A stretch of DNA of 64,000 bases from Flavobacterium reichenbachii (GTDB taxonomy: Bacteria > Bacteroidota > Bacteroidia > Flavobacteriales > Flavobacteriaceae): positions 62,001 to 126,000 of the forward strand of contig NZ_MUHF01000002.1 in NCBI RefSeq assembly GCF_002217435.1. The letters run 5' to 3'. The position numbers and the translations under genes are program-made. Shown here piece after piece: positions 28,586-37,209 of this stretch (positions are counted from its first letter, which is position 1; each line of letters begins with the position of its first letter). The notes under the pieces were generated by a model. That model saw only the letters and a list, made by a program, of their open reading frames with translations. It searched no databases and was not told where the DNA came from.

Positions 28586-30058
28586 TTAATAGCCGGGATT
28601 TTGTGGTAAACCAGCTGGGTCAATGCTTCTTTCGCTCTGCGGAATCGGATATAAATTATTTCTTTCTGTAACAGAATTTTTGGCCGTAACTTTTTTAATC
28701 TCTGTAACCAATGTTCCCCAGCGAACTAAATCAAACCAGCGCTGTCCTTCCTGTACAAATTCTTTTTTGCGTTCTTCCTGAATTGCAGCTCTAAAAGAAG
28801 CCTGCGTTAATCCTGATAAATCTATAGAGGCATCGGGTGTTGCAATTGGTTTGCCAAAAGCCCTTCTTCTTACCTGATTAAAAGCTTCATAAGCTTCGGC
28901 TGTAGGACCGGACTGTTCATTTATCGCTTCCGCTAAAGACAATAAAATGTCGGCATAACGAATAACAGGAAAGTTAATTGCAACATTCGCAGGAGTTGCC
29001 AGATTACTCAAGTCTAAATATTTCTTGAAAATTGGTTTCGGAAAAGTATAAAGAGCTCCTGTCGCCGGATTTACTAATTGTTTAGCATAACTCACATCTC
29101 TTCTGGTATCGCCCGCTGCATAAATATCATAAAATAATGCGACGTCAGAAATTATATCTGCTGGTTCAGTGGCTGTAAAACCAGTAAAAGAGGTCGACTG
29201 AAAAGTACTGCCGCTCGAGCCGTTTCCGGCTTGATTTGGTTCAAACTGAACAGAAAATATATGTTCTTTTCCGTTCTTTTTTGTTTTTGTAAAAATATCG
29301 CTGAAACTTTCGAACAAACCATATCCATAACCTCCATTAATGACCTGATTGGCTTTTAATATCGCATTTGGATAATCTTTTCTCGTTAAGTATACTTTGG
29401 CTAAAATTGCCTTTGCAGCTCCAGAAGTAGCACGTCCGGCATCAGCTGCAGCATAAGAAGCAGGCAGATTTTCGGCATCTGTCAAGTCTGTAATAATCTG
29501 CGCATATACTTCGTCTACAGTTCTTCTTTTCGTTTTTAAACTCTCAAGCTCAATTGTAGTCGGCTCATGCAAAACAATCGGCACACCGCCCCAAAGACGA
29601 ACTGCCTGAAAATACAGTAACGCTCTAATAAATTTAGCTTCGTTAATCAATCGCGTTTTTACAGTTTCTGATGCCGATACTTTTGGGATATTATCTATGG
29701 AAACATTTGCTCTGTTTATTCCGGCATAAATTTGGCGCCATGCTACCTGAACACGGTCTGAAGTAGCATCGTGCGTTAAACTGCTCAAAGCTCTTACCTG
29801 CGGATTTGTTGCTGAAACTCCCGCTGCAGCATAATCTGAAGCCATATCGGTAAGGAAATATAAATTTCTTCCAAATAAACTCTGCTCACCCGGATCAAGG
29901 CTTAACGACGCATAAACAGCAGTTACACTTGCTATGGCATCATCTTGAGTGTTAAAATAATTATCTTCGGTTACAAAAGAGGTTGGAGTTACCTCAAGTT
30001 CAGTGCACGATGTAAAAATTAGGGCACTTAATGTGAATATTATGATGATCTTTTTCAT
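28586..30058 (-). CDS. SusD/RagB-like outer-membrane lipoprotein (pair 2)
   Basis: 490 residues with lipobox ALIFTSCTEL (Cys near 18). SusD signatures: YNAANVS-type GINRANVSIDNIP, LINEAKFIRALLYFQAVRLWGGVPIV, AKAILAKVYLTRKDY, and the C-terminal QEERKKEFVQEGQRWFDLVRWG and NPGY ending. It binds ligand on the cell surface for the SusC channel encoded 11 bases upstream. The sulfatase 3 gene follows. No carbohydrate enzymes accompany the pair. Confidence 0.93.
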   Translation of the reverse strand: MKKIIIIFTLSALIFTSCTELEVTPTSFVTEDNYFNTQDDAIASVTAVYASLSLDPGEQSLFGRNLYFLTDMASDYAAAGVSATNPQVRALSSLTHDATSDRVQVAWRQIYAGINRANVSIDNIPKVSASETVKTRLINEAKFIRALLYFQAVRLWGGVPIVLHEPTTIELESLKTKRRTVDEVYAQIITDLTDAENLPASYAAADAGRATSGAAKAILAKVYLTRKDYPNAILKANQVINGGYGYGLFESFSDIFTKTKKNGKEHIFSVQFEPNQAGNGSSGSTFQSTSFTGFTATEPADIISDVALFYDIYAAGDTRRDVSYAKQLVNPATGALYTFPKPIFKKYLDLSNLATPANVAINFPVIRYADILLSLAEAINEQSGPTAEAYEAFNQVRRRAFGKPIATPDASIDLSGLTQASFRAAIQEERKKEFVQEGQRWFDLVRWGTLVTEIKKVTAKNSVTERNNLYPIPQSERSIDPAGLPQNPGY

Positions 30059-30069
30059 TGTTATTTTAC

Positions 30070-33000
30070 TTAAAAAGTTACGTTTAGTCCAGAAATGAAT
30101 GTTCTCGAATTTGGATAAGAACCAAAGTCAATTCCAGGATATAAATTGTTTTGTTCATAAGAACTTACCTCAGGATCAAATCCGGTGTATTTTGTCCATG
30201 TAATTAGATTTTCTGCAGATACATAAAACTTTACACTTTTTGTTCCTAGTTTTTTAGATAAACTTTTTGGAAGTGTATAACCAAGCGTTACCAGTTTTAA
30301 TCTCACAAATGAAGCATCTTCAACATATCTTTCGGACACGATTCCAAGCGGTGAACTTGAAGCTCTCGGAATTTCATTACTTGGGTTCGCTGCCGTCCAG
30401 CGATCTTCCAGAGTAGAAGCGGCGTTGGTGCCAAGCGTAGAAATTTCTAACTGCTGATTTAAAGCATTAAATATTTTACCGCCATAAGATCCCTGAAAAT
30501 TAACTTGTAAATCAAAATCACGATAAGAAATAGTATTACCAAAACTTGCAACAAATTTTGGCTGAGAAGTGCCTAAATTACCTTTGTCTGCAGCAGAAAT
30601 TATTCCGTCTCCATTAGTATCTACATATTTTCTGTCGCCCACTCTCGTGTTTGCAAGACTGTTTATTTTTGGCTGTGTATTAACTTCTTCCTGAGTTTGA
30701 AAAATACCGTTTGTTCTATATCCCCAGAATGTTCCCAGAGGAAGACCTACTTTTACAGTTACAGGCTGTTGCTGCAATAAAGAACCGTTTGGAACCACAG
30801 GAAAGAATTGATCTACCCCGTTTCCTATAGAAGTTACTTTGTTTTTATTGGCAGAGAAAACAATATTAGAATTCCATGCAAAATGTTCTGTTTTTAAGTT
30901 TTCTGTTGTTAATCCGATTTCGATACCTTTATTTTCGACACCGCCAATATTTTGTAATACAGAAGCATAACCAGAACTAAGAAGAATAGGAACATTTATA
31001 AGTAAATCGTTTGTTTTTTTATAATAAACATCAAAAACAAAATTTATTTTTCGGTCTAATAATGATAAGTCTAAACCAACATTGTACTGATCTGTTTTTT
31101 CCCATTTCAAATCTGGATTTGCCAATCGGGTAGGAGCCAAACCAGTTTGCAGTGTACCTCCAAAAGAATAGTTTACAGAACCCATGGACGCCAGCGAAAG
31201 ATAGTTTCCAATTTCTTGATTTCCAGTTGTTCCGGCACTTAATCTTAATTTAGCTTCTGTTACCCCTTTAATGTTTTGAGCAAATTGTTCTTCGGTAATA
31301 TTCCATGAAAATCCTGCTGATGGAAAATAACCCCAAAGCGATTTAGACCCAAATCTGGAAGAACCATCTGCACGTCCTGAAAGTGTAAAATTGTATTTTC
31401 CTTTGTATGAATAATTTATTCTTGCCAGCCAGGATTTTAATACGCTTTCATAAGCATCACTATAGGGTTTTACAGCAACACCATCCTGAAGCGCATTATA
31501 AGTATTTGCATCATTTACAAAAGAATTAGCGCCTGCATTTACCACTTCGCCTTTTGTATATTGTAATGTATAACCTCCTAAAGCAGAGAATTTATGATTT
31601 TCGCCAAAATTTGTATTGTAGTTTAAGGTATTTTCATTTAAAATAGAGCTTACCAAACGATCTCCTACAGAAGCCAGACCTTTTGTTCCTGCACCCGTTG
31701 TTGTATTTGCTGGTGCGTAGTAGTTTTGTTTAGTATCTAATACATCACCGCTTACGGCAATTTTAGCAACCAGTTTTTTAGTTACTTTATATTCACCAAA
31801 CAAACTCGTCAGGATTCTGTTAATTTTAGTTTCATTAGTAGTGTTTTCCAAATCATTAATAGGATTTGGCACATAACCATTTACAGAAGTAGCATATATA
31901 TTTTGAGTTACATTGTAACTTCCGTCTGCATTTTTGATTGGTACAACCGGAGCTGTAAGTAAAGCACTCACAATTGGGTTTGGCTGTCTTCCGTTGCCTG
32001 AGGTACCCACACCATTTGATGTCGAGTTGCTGTAATTGGCACTGACGCCAAATTTAAAATTTTGAGAATAATTTCTTTCTAAATTGGCACGAAGCGAAAT
32101 TCTCTTAAAATCAGATCCTAAAACCACACCTTCCTGATCAAAATATCCTGCAGAAACGGAATATCTGGAGCGTTCATCACCTCCTGAAAATGACAATTGA
32201 TGATTCTGAACCGGAGCTGCTTTTACAAAAGCGGCATTCTGCCAATCGTAATTTCCAGAGGTTTTAAAATCTTCAATCTGAGCTGCAGAAAACGATGGAG
32301 CCTGACCAATACTCGCCTGAACATCATTGCGCAGACTTGCCCACTGAGAAGAATTCATTAAATGTAATTTTTTTGAAACCGACTGTACTCCAAAATATCC
32401 TTGATACGAAATAATATCCTGCCCTTTGGTTCCTTTTTTTGTAGTTACAATTACAACACCATTTGCACCTCTTGATCCATAAATGGCTGTTGCAGAGGCA
32501 TCTTTAAGCACTTCAATAGATTCTATATCGCCGGGATTAATAGTCGAAAGCACATTTACAGTTGCCCCTGCATATTGCACACCCGCTGTACTATTGCTGT
32601 TATCGTTATAAATTAAAATTCCGTCTACAACATAAAGCGGTTCATTACCTGCAGTTATAGAGTTTCCTCCTCTAATACGCACACTAGAAGAAGCTCCGGG
32701 ACGTCCCGAACTTTGTGTAACTACAACACCCGGAATCGCGCCTCGTAATAAATTGTCTGCAGATGAGGTAACTTGTGCCAGATTTGCTTTAGGAACAGAA
32801 GCTACAGATCCTGTAATGTCTTTTCTCTTTTGAGTTCCGTAACCCACAACTACAAGTTCGTCAAGTTCCTGGCGCTCTTCTTTAAGACTGATTGTAACAG
32901 GATTTTTTTCGACAATTACTTCAGCTTTTTTATATCCAATATAACTTACGATTAAGGTGTAAGGGAATTTTTGACCCGTCTGAAAATAAAATTTACCTTC

Positions 33001-33192
33001 AGAATCGGTTACCACTCCGTGAGTAGTACCTTTTATAGTAATCGAAGCTCCTATAATTGGCTGATTGGTAAGGTCATCGACAACCGTTCCGTCTAGTTTA
33101 GACTGTATGAGCGGCGTTGTATTCTGAGCATTAATTCCTGCCGATAAAAGCAGAAGAAACAGTAATGAGTATATGTTTAAATATTTTTTCAT
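30070..33192 (-). CDS. SusC/RagA-like TonB-dependent transporter (pair 2)
   Basis: 1040 residues: signal peptide (to GINAQ near 23), beta-sandwich domain (GTVVDDLTNQPIIGASITIKG, about 34-112), plug (VTSSADNLLRGAIPGVVVTQ, VRIRGGNSITAGNEPLYVVDG, DASATAIYGSRGANG), then the barrel ending FISGLNVTF. It is the first gene of the leftward sulfatase operon and has a long leader of about 475 bases with a stable hairpin (33296-33321). It imports an unknown, probably sulfated, ligand with the downstream SusD. Confidence 0.94.
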   Translation of the reverse strand: MKKYLNIYSLLFLLLLSAGINAQNTTPLIQSKLDGTVVDDLTNQPIIGASITIKGTTHGVVTDSEGKFYFQTGQKFPYTLIVSYIGYKKAEVIVEKNPVTISLKEERQELDELVVVGYGTQKRKDITGSVASVPKANLAQVTSSADNLLRGAIPGVVVTQSSGRPGASSSVRIRGGNSITAGNEPLYVVDGILIYNDNSNSTAGVQYAGATVNVLSTINPGDIESIEVLKDASATAIYGSRGANGVVIVTTKKGTKGQDIISYQGYFGVQSVSKKLHLMNSSQWASLRNDVQASIGQAPSFSAAQIEDFKTSGNYDWQNAAFVKAAPVQNHQLSFSGGDERSRYSVSAGYFDQEGVVLGSDFKRISLRANLERNYSQNFKFGVSANYSNSTSNGVGTSGNGRQPNPIVSALLTAPVVPIKNADGSYNVTQNIYATSVNGYVPNPINDLENTTNETKINRILTSLFGEYKVTKKLVAKIAVSGDVLDTKQNYYAPANTTTGAGTKGLASVGDRLVSSILNENTLNYNTNFGENHKFSALGGYTLQYTKGEVVNAGANSFVNDANTYNALQDGVAVKPYSDAYESVLKSWLARINYSYKGKYNFTLSGRADGSSRFGSKSLWGYFPSAGFSWNITEEQFAQNIKGVTEAKLRLSAGTTGNQEIGNYLSLASMGSVNYSFGGTLQTGLAPTRLANPDLKWEKTDQYNVGLDLSLLDRKINFVFDVYYKKTNDLLINVPILLSSGYASVLQNIGGVENKGIEIGLTTENLKTEHFAWNSNIVFSANKNKVTSIGNGVDQFFPVVPNGSLLQQQPVTVKVGLPLGTFWGYRTNGIFQTQEEVNTQPKINSLANTRVGDRKYVDTNGDGIISAADKGNLGTSQPKFVASFGNTISYRDFDLQVNFQGSYGGKIFNALNQQLEISTLGTNAASTLEDRWTAANPSNEIPRASSSPLGIVSERYVEDASFVRLKLVTLGYTLPKSLSKKLGTKSVKFYVSAENLITWTKYTGFDPEVSSYEQNNLYPGIDFGSYPNSRTFISGLNVTF

Positions 33193-33295
33193 TTCTTTGT
33201 ATTGGTTTTAAGTAATTAACAAGGCGCCCTGAGAACTGAATTTTCAGCCCTCTAAATGTTTCCTTGATTTAGTGATAAATGTTTCTTTAAGCCTC

Positions 33296-33328
33296 GCCAT
33301 TTCTGTTGCCGCAGAAATGGCTTTTTTT
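33296..33328 (+). terminator. Hairpin plus T-run with no upstream plus-strand gene
   Basis: Arms GCCATTTCTG (33296-33305) and CAGAAATGGC (33312-33321), then T7. It has perfect intrinsic-terminator form on the plus strand, but the only neighbour is the leftward SusC gene. It may end an unseen small plus-strand RNA, or on the minus strand be a stem in the SusC leader. AAGCC just before can pair with GGCTT just after, which allows an alternative fold. Confidence 0.5.
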
Positions 33329-33673
33329 ATTTACAGCAGTGTGTTTGCATTATTTTCATTTTAGTTATTTTTTAGTTTTAGTTATTTAATTTTTGAATAA
33401 TAGATATCGTTTCAAGAATCGTTTTGACAGCGTTTCACTATCAAATAGATTTTGCAGTTTTTAATTAAATCGATGATGAATTTTAGAAATTCGTTTTAGA
33501 TGAATAGACCAAAACAAATTAGGAAGTGGTTTATTAACAACACATACACATACAACAAGAAGCGCTATAAGTGTAGTTTTTAAGAAGAATGTAAGACGTA
33601 TTTCTTTCGGTTGTTTTCAAAATATAGTTTTTTTGGTTTCAAATATGATTCTAAACTCTACTAATCCTATAGA

Positions 33674-33703
33674 CAAAGTTAATTTTTATATAATAAAAAC
33701 CAA
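33674..33703 (-). promoter_or_regulatory. Candidate promoter of the SusC-SusD-sulfatase operon
   Basis: Read leftward, TTG (33703-33701), 19 bases, then TAACTTTG (33681-33674), matching the Bacteroidota -33/-7 pattern with proper spacing. It implies a leader of about 475 bases before the SusC start at 33192. Confidence 0.45.
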
Positions 33704-34196
33704 AAATTTATCAATATTTTTTTTTAAAAGCAGTAAATAGAAGTATGTGTATTAAATCTTTACATGCTTAAAGTACTGATATTTAGTTATTTATAATTTG
33801 ATAAAATATCCATTGTATGTTAAAATATTTTTTAAAACAAATTAAAATTGTAGTATTTTACCACATTAAATGTTACTTATTTATTCGTTATCAGGCTTAT
33901 AAAATGAAATTATAATGCTAAAAATGTCGTACTAAAACAAAAAAAATAATTTATGATTAGAATATCGCATTTTTGAAAATCATTTTATAACTAATTATTT
34001 ATGATATGTTTTATGAAAATCTATTTCAGTTTTCAGCAAAGAATTAGCCAGATTCATTTTGCACACAAAAGAAAGTTTTAAACGAAAAAAAATATATTTC
34101 TGGAATTTTAAAAGGCATTCAATTTTTCTGCAAGTATTTAAAAGAATTAAGCTAAATTTATATTTTTAAAATATTTAGATACTTAATGTTTGAAAC

Positions 34197-34218
34197 TAAG
34201 TAAAAATACTTATATTTG
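34197..34218 (+). promoter_or_regulatory. moeA operator-promoter (shared nitrate-regulon architecture)
   Basis: The 16-base palindrome TAAGTAAAAATACTTA (34197-34212) overlaps by two bases the -7 element TATATTTG (34211-34218). Extra half-sites are TACTTA at 34180 and TAAGTA at 34222. A TTG at 34190-34192 lies 18 bases upstream of the -7. The same arrangement stands before the nitrate reductase, narK and nirB. Confidence 0.75.
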
Positions 34219-34255
34219 TAATAAGTATTTTTTGCTTTAATAACAAAATACCAAA

Positions 34256-35428
34256 ATGATTAAAGTTGAAGAAGCCATAGGGATTGTTGAAGCGAATAGT
34301 ACTAAAATGCCCATAAAGCATATTTCGGTCCGCAAAGCATTGGGGTATGTTTTAGCAGAAAAAGTAATATCGCCGATAGATATGCCTCCATTTAGGCAGT
34401 CAGCAATGGATGGATACGCTTTTACGCACAGTATTAGACATCAATATGATGTTGTTGGTATTTCTCAAGCTGGAGATCATGAAAATGTAAAATTAAAATC
34501 AACCGAAGCAGTCAGAATTTTTACTGGCGCATATGTTCCTGATGATGCTGATACCGTGGTGATGCAGGAACATGTTATGGCTAGCAAAGATTCAATTTTA
34601 ATTGCCACAATGCCGGAGAAAAACACCAATGTTCGTCCAAAAGGAGAGCAAATTCGTAAAGATGAGGTAGTTTTTGAAGCAAATACATTAATAACTCCTG
34701 CCGCCGTAGGATTTTTAGCCTGCTTAGGAATTACAGAAGTTGCCGTTTACAAAAAGCCAAAAGCAGCCATTTTAGTAACAGGAAATGAATTAATACAACC
34801 TGGTAAAAAACTTAAAAAAGGAAAAATATTCGAAAGTAATTCGGTTATGCTTGAAGCGGCGCTCCAAACAATCGGAATTGAAAAAACGAAAGTTTACAGA
34901 GTTAAAGACAATCTGAAAGCAACAAAAAAAGCATTAAAAACGATTTTAAAAAAATACGATATTGTATTAATTTCCGGCGGTATTTCTGTTGGTGATTATG
35001 ATTTTGTAAAAGAAGCATTATTACAAAACAATGTAAAAGAGCTTTTCTATAAAATCAATCAGAAACCAGGAAAACCAATGTTTTTTGGATCTAAAAATGA
35101 AACCTTAGTTTTTGCTCTTCCGGGAAATCCAGCTTCATCGCTGACAAATTTTTATATTTATGTTTCTCCAGCGGTAAAAAACAAAATGGGATTTTCTGAA
35201 ATTCATAAACCGAAAATAGTTCGAAAATTAAATTCTGAAATTAAAAATAACACAGGAAAAACATTGTTCTTAAAAGCAAAATACGACGAAACAAACGTAA
35301 CAGTTTTAGAAGGCCAAAGTTCTGCAATGCTCAATACATTTGCCGTGGCGAATAGTTTGTTGGTCGTTCCTGAAACTATAGAAAATTACAAGAAAGGCCA
35401 GTTAGTAACATTACTGCCAATTGATTAG
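34256..35428 (+). CDS. moeA: Molybdopterin molybdenumtransferase MoeA
   Basis: Inserts molybdate into adenylylated molybdopterin. 390 residues, normal length. Motifs: PPFRQSAMDGYA (about 45-57), IFTGAYVPDDADTVVMQE, VRPKGEQIRKDE, VTGNEL, the MPT-binding SGGISVGDYDFV, and ALPGNPASSLTNF; the C-terminal beta-barrel domain follows. It is the first gene of the cofactor cluster and carries the nitrate-type operator-promoter directly upstream, which would tie cofactor supply to nitrate reductase demand. A purine-rich repeat separates it from the TauE/SafE gene. Confidence 0.95.
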   Translation: MIKVEEAIGIVEANSTKMPIKHISVRKALGYVLAEKVISPIDMPPFRQSAMDGYAFTHSIRHQYDVVGISQAGDHENVKLKSTEAVRIFTGAYVPDDADTVVMQEHVMASKDSILIATMPEKNTNVRPKGEQIRKDEVVFEANTLITPAAVGFLACLGITEVAVYKKPKAAILVTGNELIQPGKKLKKGKIFESNSVMLEAALQTIGIEKTKVYRVKDNLKATKKALKTILKKYDIVLISGGISVGDYDFVKEALLQNNVKELFYKINQKPGKPMFFGSKNETLVFALPGNPASSLTNFYIYVSPAVKNKMGFSEIHKPKIVRKLNSEIKNNTGKTLFLKAKYDETNVTVLEGQSSAMLNTFAVANSLLVVPETIENYKKGQLVTLLPID

Positions 35429-35430
35429 GA

Positions 35431-35510
35431 GAAAGAGGATAGAAGATAGAAGAAAGAGGATAGAAGATAGAAGAAAGAGGATAGAAGAAAGAGGAAAGAG
35501 AATAGATTTT
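35431..35510 (+). repeat. Purine-only tandem repeat (21-base unit)
   Basis: Unit GAAAGAGGATAGAAGATAGA plus one A repeats at 35431-35451 and 35452-35472, then degenerates. The strand is pure A/G for about 75 bases. It lies just after the moeA stop. Its length is likely variable between strains. No regulatory role can be seen. Confidence 0.8.
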
Positions 35511-35616
35511 TGAGTATTAAAGATGAAAAGCAGTATGTAAATAAAAACATATGGCTAGGCAATTTGAAACTTGAAACAAAGAAAACCTGAAACAAAGAAA
35601 ACCTGAAACAAAAAAA

Positions 35617-36363
35617 ATGAACATATTAAGTTCCGAAAACATAGTATTATTCAGCTTCGCATTAATTATTATTGCGTTTCTATATTCAAGCGTAGGACAT
35701 GGCGGAGCTTCAGGATATTTGGCTTTGATGAGCATATTTGCGTTTCCGATTTCCATCATGAAACCGTCGGCTTTGTTGTTGAATTTGTTTGTTTCGAGTA
35801 TTTCGTTTTTATTTTATTATAGAAAAAATTATTTCAAACCCAAGCTCTTTTATCCGTTTGCTATTGCTTCAATTCCTGCAGCTTTTATAGGAGGTTTTGT
35901 AACTTTGGATAATACGATTTACAAAATTATTTTGGGAATAGTTTTGGTTTTTGCGGCCTTAAGACTGTTTGGAGTATTTAATTTTAAAGAAAAAGAAGAA
36001 GTAAAAATAAATCTTCCGTTTGCTTTAGCAATTGGGTTTGCAATTGGTTTATTATCAGGAATGCTGGGAATTGGCGGGGGAATAATTTTGAGTCCGATTT
36101 TATTGTTTTTAGGATGGGCTTCGGTTAAAGAATCGGCGGCGGTTTCGAGTTTATTCATATTTGTAAATTCTTTTGCAGGAATGCTGGGATTCTTTTTAGG
36201 AGGAAAAACAATTCCGATAGAAAGTTTTTATTTAGTTCCAATTGCAGTTGTAGGCGGCATTCTGGGTGGATTTTATGGAAGCGGTTCTTTTTCGAACAGA
36301 ACATTAAAAATGGTTTTAGGAACCGTTATTTTAATGGCAAGCGTTAAATTGATTTTTCCTTGA
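35617..36363 (+). CDS. TauE/SafE (DUF81) family membrane transporter
   Basis: 248 residues with about seven to eight membrane segments. The family duplicates are visible: YSSVGHGGASGYLA near 25 and GMLGIGGGIILSPIL near 148. The family includes exporters of sulfite and sulfoacetate and several unproven anion carriers. Position between moeA and mobA suggests a link to molybdate, sulfite or nitrite handling, but no ligand can be assigned. The spacer upstream is full of CCTGAAACAAA words. Confidence 0.87.
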   Translation: MNILSSENIVLFSFALIIIAFLYSSVGHGGASGYLALMSIFAFPISIMKPSALLLNLFVSSISFLFYYRKNYFKPKLFYPFAIASIPAAFIGGFVTLDNTIYKIILGIVLVFAALRLFGVFNFKEKEEVKINLPFALAIGFAIGLLSGMLGIGGGIILSPILLFLGWASVKESAAVSSLFIFVNSFAGMLGFFLGGKTIPIESFYLVPIAVVGGILGGFYGSGSFSNRTLKMVLGTVILMASVKLIFP

Positions 36364-36632
36364 GAATAGAAAAATTAGACAATTAGATAATGAGTTTAAT
36401 ACCAGGAACCTGAAGCAAAAAATAACCGCAAAGCACGCAAGGTTTTTTGCCTGAAAAAGATTAGAGATGGCAAAGTTCGCTAAGCTTTTTATAGATCCAG
36501 CTTTGCGAACTTAATTTTAAAGTCACAAATGAATAAAAAATCTTAGCGCTCTTTGCGGTAAAATAACCTGACCCGAGGCTTTAGCCGAATTGGCGAAGCA
36601 AACAAAGAAAAACCTGAAACAAAAATAAAATC
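36364..36632. other. Spacer with CCGCAAAG/CTTTGCGG word repeats
   Basis: No gene. ACCGCAAAG at about 36424 and CTTTGCGGT at 36553, and AAGTTCGCTAAGC against GCTTTGCGAACTT (36473-36513), are inverted pairs that can form stems. CCTGAAACAAA words close the spacer. Similar text recurs at 44585-44790. Confidence 0.6.
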
Positions 36633-37205
36633 ATGGAAACACTAACAGTATTTATTCTTTGCGGCGGAAAAAGCTCCAGAATGCAGTCAGAAAAAGGATT
36701 GGTTTTATTTCAGGATAAACCATTTATCGACCATATTATTCAGGCGATTCTGCCTGTTACAGATCAGATAAAATTAATTACGACATCAAAAGAATACGAT
36801 TATCTGGAATATGAAAAAATACCGGATTTAATTTTAGATAAAGGTCCATTGGGCGGAATTTATACAGCATTATCGCATTCTGAAACCGAATTTAATTTGA
36901 TTTTGAGTTGTGATATTCCGCTTATTTCAAACGAATTATTGCAGGAATTAATTTCAAAACATACTGAAGAAGCCGGAATTACAGTTTTTGCTTCAGAAAG
37001 CAGAATACATCCGTTAATCGGAATTTATTCAAAAAGAATACTTCCTGTTATTAAAAGTGCAATTGAAGCTGATGAACTGAAAATGATGGATTTGCTGGCA
37101 AAAATACCGCATCAAATTATCAATATAGAAGAAAGTGAAAACTTTCCGTTAACCAATATTAATTCAACCGACGAATTAAATGATCTGAATATCAATTTAA
37201 GTTAA
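36633..37205 (+). CDS. mobA: Molybdenum cofactor guanylyltransferase MobA
   Basis: Adds GMP to molybdopterin to give the dinucleotide cofactor used by DMSO-reductase-family enzymes such as the nitrate reductase of this window. 190 residues. The nucleotide-binding motif LCGGKSSRMQSEKGLV lies at 9-24, PDLILDKGPLGGIYTAL near 68, and the metal-binding SCDIPLI near 97. It is separated by only 4 bases from cobA downstream. Confidence 0.92.
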   Translation: METLTVFILCGGKSSRMQSEKGLVLFQDKPFIDHIIQAILPVTDQIKLITTSKEYDYLEYEKIPDLILDKGPLGGIYTALSHSETEFNLILSCDIPLISNELLQELISKHTEEAGITVFASESRIHPLIGIYSKRILPVIKSAIEADELKMMDLLAKIPHQIINIEESENFPLTNINSTDELNDLNINLS

Positions 37206-37209
37206 TTAC

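Larger units (their letters stand above)
33193..34255. other. Long AT-rich divergent control region, SusC pair 2 and moeA
   Basis: No gene is seen in 1063 bases. It holds a candidate leader hairpin (33296-33328), a candidate SusC promoter (33674-33703) and the moeA operator-promoter (34180-34218). The middle, about 33710-34170, is AT-rich with no recognisable element. Confidence 0.6.

Noticed and set aside
33193..33330. SAM-type riboswitch in the SusC leader
   Set aside because: GGCAAC and GAGG-like pieces are present but not in the order or context of a SAM-I aptamer; kept only as an unassigned stem.
34207..34227. TACTTAT-N7-ATAAGTA pair read as the main moeA operator
   Set aside because: It covers the -7 element and transcription start, and the matching spacing is absent at the other three promoters; the 34197-34212 pair is the shared one.
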